This document shows, piece after piece, positions 21,617 to 31,672 of a DNA stretch of 64,000 bases (the stretch's first letter is position 1; every line of letters starts with the position of its first letter). The notes under the pieces were generated by a model. That model searched no databases. It was given only the letters and a program-made list of their open reading frames with translations, and was not told the origin of the DNA. The translations under genes and the position numbers were made by a program. This stretch comes from Rhyacophila brunnea (taxonomy: Eukaryota; Arthropoda; Insecta; Trichoptera; Rhyacophilidae): NCBI GenBank assembly GCA_022495005.1, contig JAGYXB010000141.1, positions 310,001 through 374,000 of the forward strand, written 5' to 3'.

Positions 21617-22041
21617 ACAAGATAAAAAGAACTTTTTATATACAACTTTTTTAAATTTTCTGTTGAATCATATAAACTTGACTTGACTAGCTTAAACGAT
21701 CAAAAAAATTTGTACTTGATAGAAAAACTGAATAGTGAAATGTCATATTGATTTCCATAGTAACGCACGTATATATCATTTAATAATTTAGTTGCTAGGA
21801 CCCCCTAGCAACCAATAATGTTATCGAAATAACTTTTCATGCAGAACAGAATTAACTAAAAATGAATTCAATTCTTCATAAAGATGGCTAAAAGTATTAA
21901 AAAAGGCATTGGCATCGTGTTCTGATATATTCTAAAAGTTTCAAATGTCTAGCTAGTCGGGAAGTTAGTTAAAAATCGATTGCAAGATTTGTACCGGACA
22001 ACCACCGGACAAATAAGAATACGACCTAAGAAAAACGTTGT
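21617..22041 (+). repeat. Dispersed repeat, partner of 58176-58544
   Basis: The segment matches 58176-58544 in the same orientation nearly throughout (shared TTGGCATCGTGTTCTGATAT, GTCTAGCTAGTCGGGAAGTT, GATTGCAAGATTTGTACCGG). This copy has about 50 extra bases near 21755-21812, including the hairpin GTTGCTAGG/CCTAGCAAC (21791-21799 and 21804-21812). Noncoding; class unknown. Confidence 0.8.
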
Positions 22042-22470
22042 AAAAATGCTTCCAATTCGTAAGCTATTTCACGAGAGTCAGTTCTAGCGGCACCCTTCAA
22101 GGATCGCCATGTTATTTGTACGCCTAGCATACCGAAGGCGTAGGTACTTAGTGGCACTGTTTTATACTAAACTGACTTAAACAATCAATCGTAAAAATAA
22201 TATTATTTACAGCTACAAAGGATTTTACAAGTAAAGTAATCACAGAGTAAAATTGAATGTAGATATTTAGCAAATAATTTAACGAGGGCCATTTAATTTT
22301 ATCGAGTAAAATGAGCGTTCTAAATTAATAATTCTAGAAACCGAGTCAACGGTTTAAATAAAATAGATATTAAAAACTGAATAAAATATAAAAGGCATTG
22401 TTTAAGTAAAAGACCTTAAGCACGTATAGGTATATTGCGAAACGCTATACTTGCGGATTGTTCAGAAATG
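22042..22470. other. Noncoding sequence
   Basis: No gene is recognised. A short GC-richer piece at 22060-22160 follows the repeat. Confidence 0.3.
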
Positions 22471-22720
22471 CAAACAATATTAAATTTAGACTCGTAGCAA
22501 TTCATCGTGCCTCCCTTGGAGGGAAAACTAAAGGATATTTCTCGCTAAGTAATTCACAGTTTCTTGCCGAGCCTGACCCCGGAGAGATAAAACGGGTAAT
22601 TAACACCAGTGGCGAAATTAAGTGGGTGCCGGGGGCGATTAAAACTTGGCTAGATCACCGCGAGATTGCGATTCGGAGGTTTTTATGCACTGGATACTAC
22701 GCACGTAATTAAGCTTTGTG
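22470..22720. other. GC-richer unique block
   Basis: Sharply different from flanks, with AACACCAGTGGCGAAATTAA, GATAAAACGGGTAATTAAC and GCACGTAATTAAG. Two TAATTA homeodomain core sites lie within it. An 84-residue open frame (22458-22712) covers it, with no recognised domain and a TTG start. I favour conserved noncoding DNA; an exon is possible. Confidence 0.35.
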
Positions 22721-23295
22721 TATTTGTATATTGTGTAGGTATGTGGTAAATCATTTATGGTTGTTTTATTGCTTTATAACACGGTAGGTAGGTATACTTA
22801 ATATATTTACGAATAAGAAAATATTATATTGGGTAGAAAGTGTGTGATTGGGAGTAATTTGACCTGTACAACATGGTTAGATATTCATTATTCATACAAG
22901 AAGCAATTGCGCTTGAGATCAATTAGTTGATATCATTAGCGAAAGGCAAAATAATATATAGCCTGTAGTTTCGTTAGAGGAGGAATATGGAACTATACTC
23001 CTAGTTCCTTATCTGTTAGTACGGTATAAAGTTATAATTTACCGGATCATTTCCCGAAACGAAATCAGAACTTGTACCTCGTTATCGCGCATAAGAAAGT
23101 ATCAGACGACTAAAACTACATTCACATTAAAATAATGTTTAGTAGCAACCACCAACACGTATAGGGTTAGGTATGCTCGCCTTTCATTCTCTTATAGTAG
23201 GTACGAGCTTCTCTTCTGCTATTAAAGCATTTTCCCCTCACGTGGTACCTATAGTTTCCAATCCCGACATTCTGTTAAATATAAATATATTGACA
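22721..23295. other. Noncoding sequence
   Basis: No gene or recognised repeat. Confidence 0.35.
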
Positions 23296-23299
23296 TATT

Positions 23300-23635
23300 T
23301 TGGGTGAAAGCAATTTCCTGATTTATCAGGCTTACTTACCAGGCACCAATAGCGACGGGTCTGCGGCTGGTAAATGCACTCCCTACAGATGTAGACATTT
23401 TAAGCGATGCATTATGTATTTTGTTTTTAAAATTCTATTTTATTGTTTAATTTGTATTTTGCGTATTATTGTTGTTTTTTATTATTTTATTTCTTTCGTT
23501 ATGAAATTATTTTTTTGCTTGTTTTTTTCTTGACTAAGTTAATTTACCTGTGTTTTTTATTATAAATATCGTGTTGTGAACGTCTTGAATTTGTTATGTG
23601 CTCAATGTGTATTTTTTAAATGAATAAATAAATAA
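23300..23635 (+). repeat. LINE 3' tail
   Basis: A short coding-like head (ACTCCCTACAGATGTAGACA region) is followed by T-rich sequence, GTTGTGAACGTCTTGAAT and AATGAATAAATAAATAATGA. The same sequence of features, including GTTGTGAACGTCTTACAC and AAATAAATAAATTGAG, occurs at 49920-50165. A T-rich 3' untranslated region ending in AATAAATAAAT fits two 5'-truncated copies of the same LINE family. Confidence 0.6.
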
Positions 23636-23930
23636 TGACATGATGTAGGTTTTAGTTACTTTCAATCATCACCGCTAGGGCGCAAACCGTTAAAAAAGAA
23701 AGTCACTGAGTTGCACATTATTAATTTTGAAGTAATACAAAAATTAACATGAAAAACGAGTTATGACAAAACTTGCACTGAAAAAACTCGAAATAATAAA
23801 TAACTAATTAAGTCCCCAATAAAGAAACAAAAAAATACTCGACCGCGGATTGCCATTTGAATTTTTACAAATATTTAAGTGGATAATTACCCCTATATTA
23901 TTATAATGTAAGCAACAGGAACAAATTTGC
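23636..23930. other. Noncoding sequence
   Basis: Nothing recognised. Confidence 0.3.
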
Positions 23931-24260
23931 CGATCGGTTAACCGGTTCATTTTAAAGCTATTTCATTTTATCAGCTGGCATGCGACCAAATGAAGGCCGA
24001 GCCGGCTCGGCGAGCAGCGATTGTTTCACAGGGGGAAGGTAGAGCCGCTGCAAAAGGTCGCGAAGCTCTCCATCCGCGACCACCCCATGCCCCTTCATGG
24101 GCTCTTATCATTTATGGCGCTTTTCCCGTAATGGAATCGCGTGACTGTGCGGACTTCTATCTTTTGCCCCACCGCCGTCGCGAGCGGAAAGATAATGTGT
24201 ACAGCATTGGACAAAGCGAACGCAGAATACCACTTGAAGGGAGCTTAGAATTGCAATTAA
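23930..24260. other. GC-rich unique block
   Basis: Strong GC and CG enrichment (GCCGAGCCGGCTCGGCGAGC near 23997, containing an inverted repeat CCGAGCCGGCTCGG). A 95-residue frame starts with ATG at 23990 (MKAEPARRAAIVSQGEGRAA) and ends at 24277, but it has no known domain and its arginine/alanine richness follows from composition. Candidate regulatory DNA or an unrecognised exon. Confidence 0.35.
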
Positions 24261-24577
24261 TAGCAACTAAGAAATGATATTATAAAATCACTTAATATAT
24301 TTAAATTATTAATATATCTCTCATGGGCGTCGCGAGGATTTAATGTAAGGTGGTGTGTGTAAGAAAATTCATATTCTTATACCTACAAATGTTGGATATT
24401 TCGAGTAGGCGTCGCAGTTTATAATTTGCAGCCATCCCATAGTCTTCTGTCCCTTCGACATTCACTTACTTGTACCTACTCTTAAAATGATTTTTGTTTT
24501 GATTTTTATTTTTAGAACTTGCGAAAAAGGAGAGAATAATAGTGTTAAAATTTATATATTGTACAATGATATCTCTG
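24261..24577. other. Noncoding sequence
   Basis: Nothing recognised. Confidence 0.3.
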
Positions 24578-24805
24578 CATTCGTTTAACTTGGCTGGCGA
24601 TGGGCGGGTTATATAGCAAGAATGGACAGTGATCAACCGCCGAGGGGAATCCTAGATACCAGACCGGACGGTCGGAGGTCGATTGGCAGACCCAGACTCC
24701 AGTGGTTGTACGGTGTCAACAGAGATGCTAGAGCGGCCGAATAATGTATTATTGGTGTGGCACCGCAGGAGTGGGCGGAGTTAACAAAAACATAATTCGC
24801 TCGAA
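24578..24805 (+). pseudogene. LINE ORF2 C-terminal remnant (GRP motif)
   Basis: Translation of the plus strand gives, with stops, an aligned series: DSDQPPRG-like, DRTVGGRSIGRPRLQWLYGV, NRDAR and a final APQEWAEL. This matches the conserved tail of many insect LINE ORF2 proteins (gGRRSrGRPrlRWlDgV..DAr, then a W-x-x-x-A-x-DR-x-eW end). Several stops and a shift are present. The family differs from the RTE copies at 8.9 and 18.5 kb. Confidence 0.65.
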
Positions 24806-25006
24806 TCACTTTTGACATTTTTATATTTAGGGCTTAGACACACAGCACTGCAGTTGTGGCGCATCGACGCTGATTACTTGATTCCAAATGCATCCGGTTA
24901 TAATCTCCAGTTGAATAAAAAAAATCAAATAGCTTTTACGCTCCTTTCACATTAGGTAGGTATACGGTTCTGACCGTACGGCAAAAAAACGGACGGCGAC
25001 ATTCTT

Positions 25007-25345
25007 TCAGTGGCGTGAAGAAGAGCATGACCACAGAACAGATAATAAATATAATACCGATAGGCTATATTCAATACGCCGCATCTTGATGCAGGATTTT
25101 GAATGTGTGTGTCCTACGAAAATGAAGCACACATTATGCACGTGCAATACACCAACATTAAATGAGCGTAAATGCATAAACCGAGAGCAGTTTTCAGTAT
25201 TCGACGTAAAACGTATTCTTGACACGTGTGTAAGTTTAACCCGGAGTCTTCCTTACTCGAGTCGGTTACCTGCTATCGCCTTACCCGTTATGTATTTCAG
25301 TTCCCATTATTCCCCGTTCCCAGAGTTCCCTGAGCATGATCCTTT
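25007..25345 (-). repeat. GGGATAAAC repeat family, copy 2
   Basis: Reverse complement of the family at 11178-11482: shared (read on minus) AATGGGAACTGAAATACATA, GTAACCGACTCGAGTAAGGA, TCAAGAATACG, TTTATGCATTTACGCTCATT and CATTTTCGTAGGACACACAC. This copy extends to AACAGATAATAAATATAATA at its 3' end. Frames on both strands are by-products. Confidence 0.75.
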
Positions 25346-26090
25346 TCACATTACACGGGAAAGGTCAAAAACCGAAATGGCGCCGTATAGCAGCCGTCCA
25401 TTTCCACTGCATTCACGGCTCCCGGATGGGAACGGATGACTCAGTGATGCACGTGACCTAATGCACGTTTTTTCATTAGACGGTTTTAAATAGACAACAC
25501 TCTACCACAAACTGAGCTTGTGATGGAAAAAAACCGAGCATAAAAAATAGTGTGAAATGAGCGTTAGGATTTGTCCAGGTTTTCGGGCCACCTATCCCAC
25601 AATGATCACGATACTCAGTCATAAAAGAGTGCCGACGAGGAAAAGAGAAAACTGTGGACTTGGGAGAAACACTGCGCGCGAACGGCAAACCCCTGCCGAC
25701 TGATGAATTATTTATACGTCGAGTCGTGTTTGTAAAACAATTTGAGCGCTATGGCGTAAAAGCCATAATATACTTTGTTTTGTCGCTTCAATCTTCGTGT
25801 TTGGCTCGCTAGCGTGCTTCGCGACCGTTTATTTACAAAACATTCAGCATGTAAATTATTATAAGCTCGTATTTTTAAGCGGCCATGTCGGGAACGACTC
25901 CGCATCGAGGGTAGATCGCTATCCTCGTGACATTAAGTTATAAAACGAATCTAAATACGCGTTAAACGCCAGAAAAAAACGGTTTAATTCAGTAAGATAT
26001 TTGTATTTTAGCCTTGATGCGTTAGTCGCTGGTATTTAATAGTAATGAATGCGATTAAACTCCCCTCTATTAAAAAATATGCACACAGTT
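25346..26090. other. Noncoding, GC-richer start
   Basis: 25346-25470 is GC-richer, with CACGTGACCTAATGCACG near 25449. 25700-25920 is less AT-rich and contains CG-rich words. No gene recognised. Confidence 0.3.
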
Positions 26091-26170
26091 CAAAGGTTCC
26101 CAACCCGTGTGTCTGTACCCCCAGGGGGTGCAAGACGGACTTTTAAAGTGCGCGATGAAGAGGGAAATAT
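26091..26170 (+). mobile_element. hAT-like terminal fragment
   Basis: AAGGTTCCCAACCCGTGTG and CCCCCAGGGGGTGCAAG resemble the well-known GGTTCCCAACC ends of hAT elements. No matching second end was found, so it is a solo end or a chance likeness. Confidence 0.35.
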
Positions 26171-26809
26171 GTAGGTAGGTACTGTATGCATATTTTAGTA
26201 CAGTCGCTTTCTCTTATTTAGACCGCAACGATGCTACAACATAGATGTCATAGAAGTACGCTGTGCAAGATTGACAAGAGAAGAGACGCGAAGTAATCGA
26301 AAAATTCACTGCAAATTAAGATTCGAAATTGTGTAACATTGTATAAGTAGGGGAGAAGTCTTATGAATGGGACAGAGTATAAATGGGGCACTATGCTTAC
26401 ATACGACAATACCACGCGCGTTTACATAATTTTACTCCCTACTTTAATTATAGTTTGTCAATTTATGGCTACGGCCGTATGTTGTAGTTTAACCACTGGG
26501 GAATGCCAAAAGAAATGGCGTATTTCAAAAAAACACTACCTTATTCTTAGGTCAATAATTATTATAAAGCAATCATTATTCATAAGATGTTTATCACACT
26601 TGAATGGTCAAAGACATAGCTTATAATAAGTATCTTTAGAATTATCTTCAAATGTGTTAATCTTGCCGATTTTTGAATAATAAAATGCCTAATTCTTGTC
26701 AAATTTGGGATCACAGAGATTATCAATATAATTTTTTATTGTGAATATTTTACTAAAATTATCTCGTCATAACTGCTGCACATTCATGTACCGAAATATG
26801 ACTATATTC
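26171..26809. other. Noncoding sequence
   Basis: No recognised gene. An 87-residue plus frame (26363-26626) has an ATG and a hydrophobic segment but no known domain. Confidence 0.3.
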
Positions 26810-26812
26810 TAA

Positions 26813-27465
26813 GAGCGGAATGCACAATCTAAGATTTCGTTCCTAAGGATAAGTCGCCGAAAAGCATGACTTAACTATAGACAATCCTGAGTATAGAGTT
26901 AAGGAATCCTTAACCATAGACTACTTTTGTTATGAACACGCCCCCTTCTGTATTACCATTTACCACTGACAGCTGCTGTCAAAATAAATTCGCATGTCTA
27001 TAACACAGTCCATACACTCAAATTCATTTGACAATGTATCTCAATATGGATATTGATAGTGTTAATTCGTTTGGCATGTACTTGCAGAATATTATTTTAT
27101 TTTTATACGCCAGCTCGCAGAAATACAAAATACCAAATGAAGAATGACACTTGATGCTAGTGTTACCATGTTAAAAAAAATCTTGTGGTGCCTGTGGAAT
27201 CACGTATAATGACTTATAACGGAAACATAAGAGTATTATAATTAAATATTAATATGTATTTATAGTTATTGCATTTATAAAATGCAGTTGTCATATTTTT
27301 GTCATCGTTTAACGATTATAAAATAATTTACCTAATTTACCTAACGAGAATTTTTAAATATGGTATTATTTTCAATAAAAATGATCTTAACTAAGGACAG
27401 TGTTTCTGCATAGTGTTTTCTGCTAAGGAAAATTTAGTTATGACAAATGTTTCTGCATTCCGCTC
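26813..27465. mobile_element. PIF/Harbinger-type MITE (653 bp)
   Basis: Ends are the inverted repeats GAGCGGAATGCACAA and (right, minus strand) GAGCGGAATGCAGAAAC. TAA is duplicated on both sides (26810-26812 and 27466-27468). A 3-bp TWA duplication is characteristic of PIF/Harbinger elements. The inverted repeats extend imperfectly inward (CCTAAGGA/TCCTTAG words). No transposase is encoded. Confidence 0.78.
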
Positions 27466-27639
27466 TAAAAGATTAGAGCGAGAGGTTTAAAAGAATACTA
27501 TTTTATGTAACAAAAATACTTTATGCAGTCATCAAATGTTTAAAATAAATATAAAGGATAATAAAGCTTCAAATTATATAAATAGATTATCTACAACGTT
27601 TAAGGAGTGTCCAGGATCATGGTTTGAAAATACAATAAA

Positions 27640-27860
27640 AACTCAATTTTGACCTACGACGAGCATGTGGGCCGTTAAACAGTAACAAAAACAGTAACAA
27701 AGTCCGAAGTGCTAGTTATTACAAATCAAGAAAGTGGGTTCGCTCTCTCAACGCGCAACGTTATTATTTTAATGGCCGACTGTGAAATTCAAATTGGCTC
27801 ACCGCGTCAAAAGTTACGATGCGCTTTAGTGGGGTTGTAAAGCGGGGTGAGATTTATTTT
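27640..27860. other. GC-richer unique block
   Basis: Contains CTCTCAACGCGCAACG, GGCTCACCGCGTCAAAAG and AATGGCCGAC, with no repeat partner. Possible regulatory DNA. Confidence 0.3.
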
Positions 27861-29199
27861 GAAAGTATACCGATATGGAAGTGATTGTAGGGGTTAATTT
27901 AGAGAACTAAGTAGATGATGGAAAGCTATAATTGTGTTAGAAATAGGGGGAAGCATGTTTCATTTTTCAGCACCATTATGTTAGTGCCTATCTACTTTGT
28001 TTATGTTATTAAAAAAGATTTTTAGAACACTCATAAGCAGGGCGTGCCATTATAGCAAACTCGGAAAATGTTGGTGCTCATGATAACGCTGAAGATGCGA
28101 GAGAATCACGTGAATTTTATAAATTATTAGTATGCATTAGAAGGACCACTCAAAAAAAGGCCAGGAAAAAAAACCAGGGTTTCTTTAATGTATAAGTATT
28201 TGGGGAACGGGAGAAAATAACACAATCGTCACTTATATAATAGGTATTCTTGGCATCAAACTGTCGTAATAGTGTGAAACTTAAGAGGTTATCCGTAGAC
28301 TAAAACCGTATGAACCATGGCCCGAACAAAAACGGACCATAAGTGCGAGTGAGAAAGCATTTGGCACGCGTATATCTCCACAATATGCGTTAGACCGTTA
28401 GAGTAAGATAGAATTTCTAAGGATGAATTAAATATTTCTTGTGGACGTCGCCGGTAAATATTGATTTGGATGACTGGTCATTTAAAAACTGCGAGCTCAT
28501 GCTGCTGATATGTATTGTTTTTGTGTTAAATATAAAGTTAGTGGTAATTGTTTCTAGTTACTTAATTTAGTAGAAAATATAGTTAACTATGTTAAATTTG
28601 GTAGCCGTACTGAGAAGCAACCAGAATAAAATTGAGGTTCTACTGTGCGCTATACACAAGAAACACGGCTTCATTTTTCTGAACAATACCCACTCTCTTT
28701 ATATTATTACTCTGAGGTATGAACGGTGTGCCATACCCAACGAATGATTTATTTTCATGGAAATATAATATCCTTATGTAAATAAGCGAATACGCCACAG
28801 TAGGGATCGGAATTAACTAACGCTTGCTGATGTTTATATATATGTAGTTATTATGATGGGAGGTCATTAATTTACGGAAAACAGTGCCAGCAAAATATAT
28901 ACAAATTGTTAACTCGAGAAGAACCAGATTAGGATACATGTGGAACTGAAATATATAATATGCAATACCGAGAAAGAATAAGAAATGTTGTGAATAAGGA
29001 TGTTGGAATATTATATTAAAGTAGATTTAGTTTATATGTAATCCGTTTACCTTAAATAAAATACTGCAAAACGACGATCTTATGATGAACGAATTTAATA
29101 TAATTTATGTAATATTAGATATCCCTATAGCAGGATATTATAATATATAGGTATTTAATCAGTATAATTCTTATTCTGTACACAGGAGGTAAAGTATTT
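27861..29199. other. Noncoding sequence
   Basis: AT-rich, no gene or repeat recognised. A patch at 28040-28110 and another at 28270-28480 are less AT-rich. Confidence 0.35.
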
Positions 29200-29530
29200 C
29201 GAAAACAAACAAACCACGTGCACACCAGAGGCGAAAAAGGCCAGAGAGGAATTAACCCTGAAGTGTATTCAGCAGAGCGCGATGTAAATACGCAATAAAA
29301 GAAAGCGAGAGAGGGACGTAAGCCACCGGTCTCCCGGTGGAGTATTATCGCGACGCGCTATCGTATAATTATCGCAGCCACTGCCGCCTATTAGCCCAGT
29401 CCACCCCTGCGCCGACCCAACCCCTCATCAATGCCACCCACCCCTCTGAACGAGTTTTTCCGGCCCGGCCTGGAGGAAGGATATCTCCAGTGTCGAATGG
29501 ACCGCGGTTAGTGGGGTTAACCGCATTTTT
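29200..29530. other. GC-rich unique block
   Basis: Marked GC block with a CCACGTGCACACC word (CACGTG) near 29216, the palindrome CACCGGTCTCCCGGTG near 29324, and a C-rich pyrimidine stretch at 29380-29460. A 69-residue plus frame is a composition by-product. Candidate regulatory DNA. Confidence 0.4.
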
Positions 29531-29542
29531 TGGAAAATGTAC

Positions 29543-29953
29543 CTAGATTGTGTTTGAAGAAAATTCGGATATATTAATTTCGTGGGAGTTTATCAAATTT
29601 TCAAGAAATGTCACACCGGACTGGTTTAAAATTACATATTTTGCATCACTCATTTTCCCTATAAGCTCTCTGGTGAGCCTGGCATTGACAGATTTATCAA
29701 GCCCTGAAACTTGTGGTGGACCAGCTAGGTGACGAATATGGATGATAAGAAGACCGACGAAGCTTTTTATTGAACCACGTTTATTGAAGTGAAAGGAAAC
29801 CATGGCTTCGGTAACTTGATGGCTTATTGTACCAATGATAATACTCAATACATAAATATGATAAACCACCGTTGATAGCCACCCTGTGTATAGAATAGAC
29901 TCACTGGTATCAATCAGTGGCGAACGTGGGAGTAGACTATTGAGATCTGACAT
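29543..29953 (-). CDS. Unrecognised 136-codon frame, doubtful gene
   Basis: This is one of the longest open frames on the minus strand. It starts (ATG at 29953) inside a hAT terminal repeat. From about residue 23 it has a hydrophobic stretch (GWLSTVVYHIYVLSIIIG), possibly one membrane helix, followed by a basic segment and a mixed C-terminal part (GLDKSVNARLTRELIGKMSD). Amino-acid usage is more even than in neighbouring chance frames. I recognise no family. It may be a captured or degenerate fragment carried by a hAT-type element, or a chance frame. Confidence 0.22.
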   Translation of the reverse strand: MSDLNSLLPRSPLIDTSESILYTGWLSTVVYHIYVLSIIIGTISHQVTEAMVSFHFNKRGSIKSFVGLLIIHIRHLAGPPQVSGLDKSVNARLTRELIGKMSDAKYVILNQSGVTFLENLINSHEINISEFSSNTI

Positions 29954-30027
29954 AAATAGTGCACACTAAACTTTGTCAGTCATACGTAGGTACCTATTTG
30001 TTTTCATTGAAATAAGTGCTGAATTTT
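29915..30027 (+). mobile_element. Solo end of the CAGTRGCGAAGG hAT family
   Basis: Begins CAGTGGCGAACGTGGGAGTA and continues with AAATAGTGCACACTAAACTT, TGTCAGTCATACGTA and TTTTCATTGAAATAAG, the terminal repeat of the complete element at 55885-56422. No opposite end is present nearby. Confidence 0.7.
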
Positions 30028-30604
30028 AACAACATCAAGAGAGGTGATGTTAAAATATAGCATGTATTGCAACAATTATAAACATCGTATTGTAATTGTT
30101 ACAATAAGTGCTAATACTTTGATAGAAACCTACCCTTAGTTTGATAATATTTATCACTTCAGCGATCGATAAGTATAGAATAGACCCACAGAATATAATA
30201 GATATTGGCTAAATGCCGAAATGCTTGCGTAGTTGGTTTTACTCTCTGTGTGTCACAGACAGGTTAACTAGATTGCTAATATCGCCGACACTTTGATGTT
30301 TGATTGACACGCCTATAATTATTTAGGTATGCGTTGACAACCTTGTCGGGCTTATCGACATACATATTAATCTGAGTATTATGGTATGACGGAATGTCTA
30401 GTAACTGTCATATAAATTATAAATGATGGCTGATATATTATGTAATATGTATTAATTACCTGAGATAATATGCCAGAACGATTGCTCACAGTTAGTACAC
30501 TGTATCTCAATATAGAAAAGACTCGATATTTAAAATACATACACTAATCTTGTACAAAATAATCTTTCCAAAAGTTTCAAAAAAATCTTGACTACATGTC
30601 GAGT
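30028..30604. other. Noncoding sequence
   Basis: AT-rich, nothing recognised. Confidence 0.3.
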
Positions 30605-31104
30605 CAGTAGCGAAGGGTGCAGATAGGGTATAAAGATCCGTCATAAATGATAGTTTATAAATTATAGTTTAAATAACATGTTGTTAGTCAAACGTATTTC
30701 TTTAAGCCCAGCCTAAACCAAACCATTGGCATATTTTAGGCGATACAAAATAATGTGCACACTTTTTCATTCATACTTATTTATGTTAGTTGGATTAAGA
30801 ATATATTATATTGCCCATATTGTTGGTTCATTTAAATTCAATAAACCTTGCCTACAACAAAGTATAATAAATAAAAAAATGTTATTCTATCTATAAAATA
30901 TCCAAAGTTATGTGGAGTATTTTTTGACTATTATCTATAATGGCTTGGTTTTCGCAGGGTTTAATTGAATTTTAAAAACTAACCAATACCATCTGTAAAC
31001 TACTGTAGTCTTACTTCAATGAAAACACATACGTATGACTGGCAAAGTTTAGTGTGCACTATTTATTGCCGATCATAGCAGCCTACCTCTACCCTTCGCC
31101 ACTG
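30605..31104. mobile_element. hAT-type element with long inverted repeats, copy 1
   Basis: Left end CAGTAGCGAAGGGTGCAGAT, right end (minus strand) CAGTGGCGAAGGGTAGAGGT. Internal sequence matches the reverse complement of the element at 55885-56422 (AACCAAACCATT, GATACAAAATAATGTGCACA, TATCTATAAAATATC). About 500 bp, no coding sequence. The CAGTGGCG end suggests hAT, but a clear 8-bp duplication is not visible here. Confidence 0.8.
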
Positions 31105-31286
31105 CTTCGTGTCAAATATGAGCATGAGTCAATCAAGTATGAGTAGCAAATACGTTTTTCATTATTATAAATTAAAATTGAATACAATGTGTAGTACTTA
31201 TTTCACTTAGTTTAATAATAAGTAGTACCGGTTTCGTCATATTCAATGGCACACCGTAAACTGATTCGACACACACAACATTAGAG

Positions 31287-31672
31287 GGCTCGCACATCAG
31301 AACTCGCCGCATGCGTCTTACGACGAATTCGTCGATGTGACGTCATCGTAAACCAAGAAACAAACGTTATCAAATGGAGCTTCGCAGATTGGCCGATGCA
31401 ACTGCAACTCTGCGACCCTGCGACATTCGTCTAGTTGCATTGGCCAAAGCCTGCATGTCGATGTCCGGCCAATATCGACTCCGCGCATGCACACAGCTGC
31501 AGAATCGGGCGAATCGGCCATTTCTCTCCAGACTGTCGCTGCGTTTGGTAGAGCTAGAGCTAGCAGCGCTAGGCAGATGTGCGAGGTTGTGATCGTGCAA
31601 CATTCGCCGGCAGTCTCGAAGGTTTTAATTTATGGCCGTCAGGCACACAAGGCGAGTTGTGATGTGCGAGCC
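31287..31672. mobile_element. GC-rich inverted-repeat DNA element (386 bp)
   Basis: Ends are inverted repeats GGCTCGCACATCAGAACTCG and (right, minus strand) GGCTCGCACATCACAACTCG. The interior is strongly GC-rich compared with all flanks, and includes the inverted pair TTGGCCGATGCAACT (31390-31404) / AGTTGCATTGGCCAA (31432-31446) and GACGAATTCGTC. Overlapping frames on both strands are by-products of composition. The superfamily cannot be named because no target duplication is clear. Confidence 0.8.

Noticed and set aside
23997..24020. CRISPR-like or attachment-site palindrome
   Set aside because: A single CG-rich inverted repeat without repetition; nothing in the window is prokaryotic.
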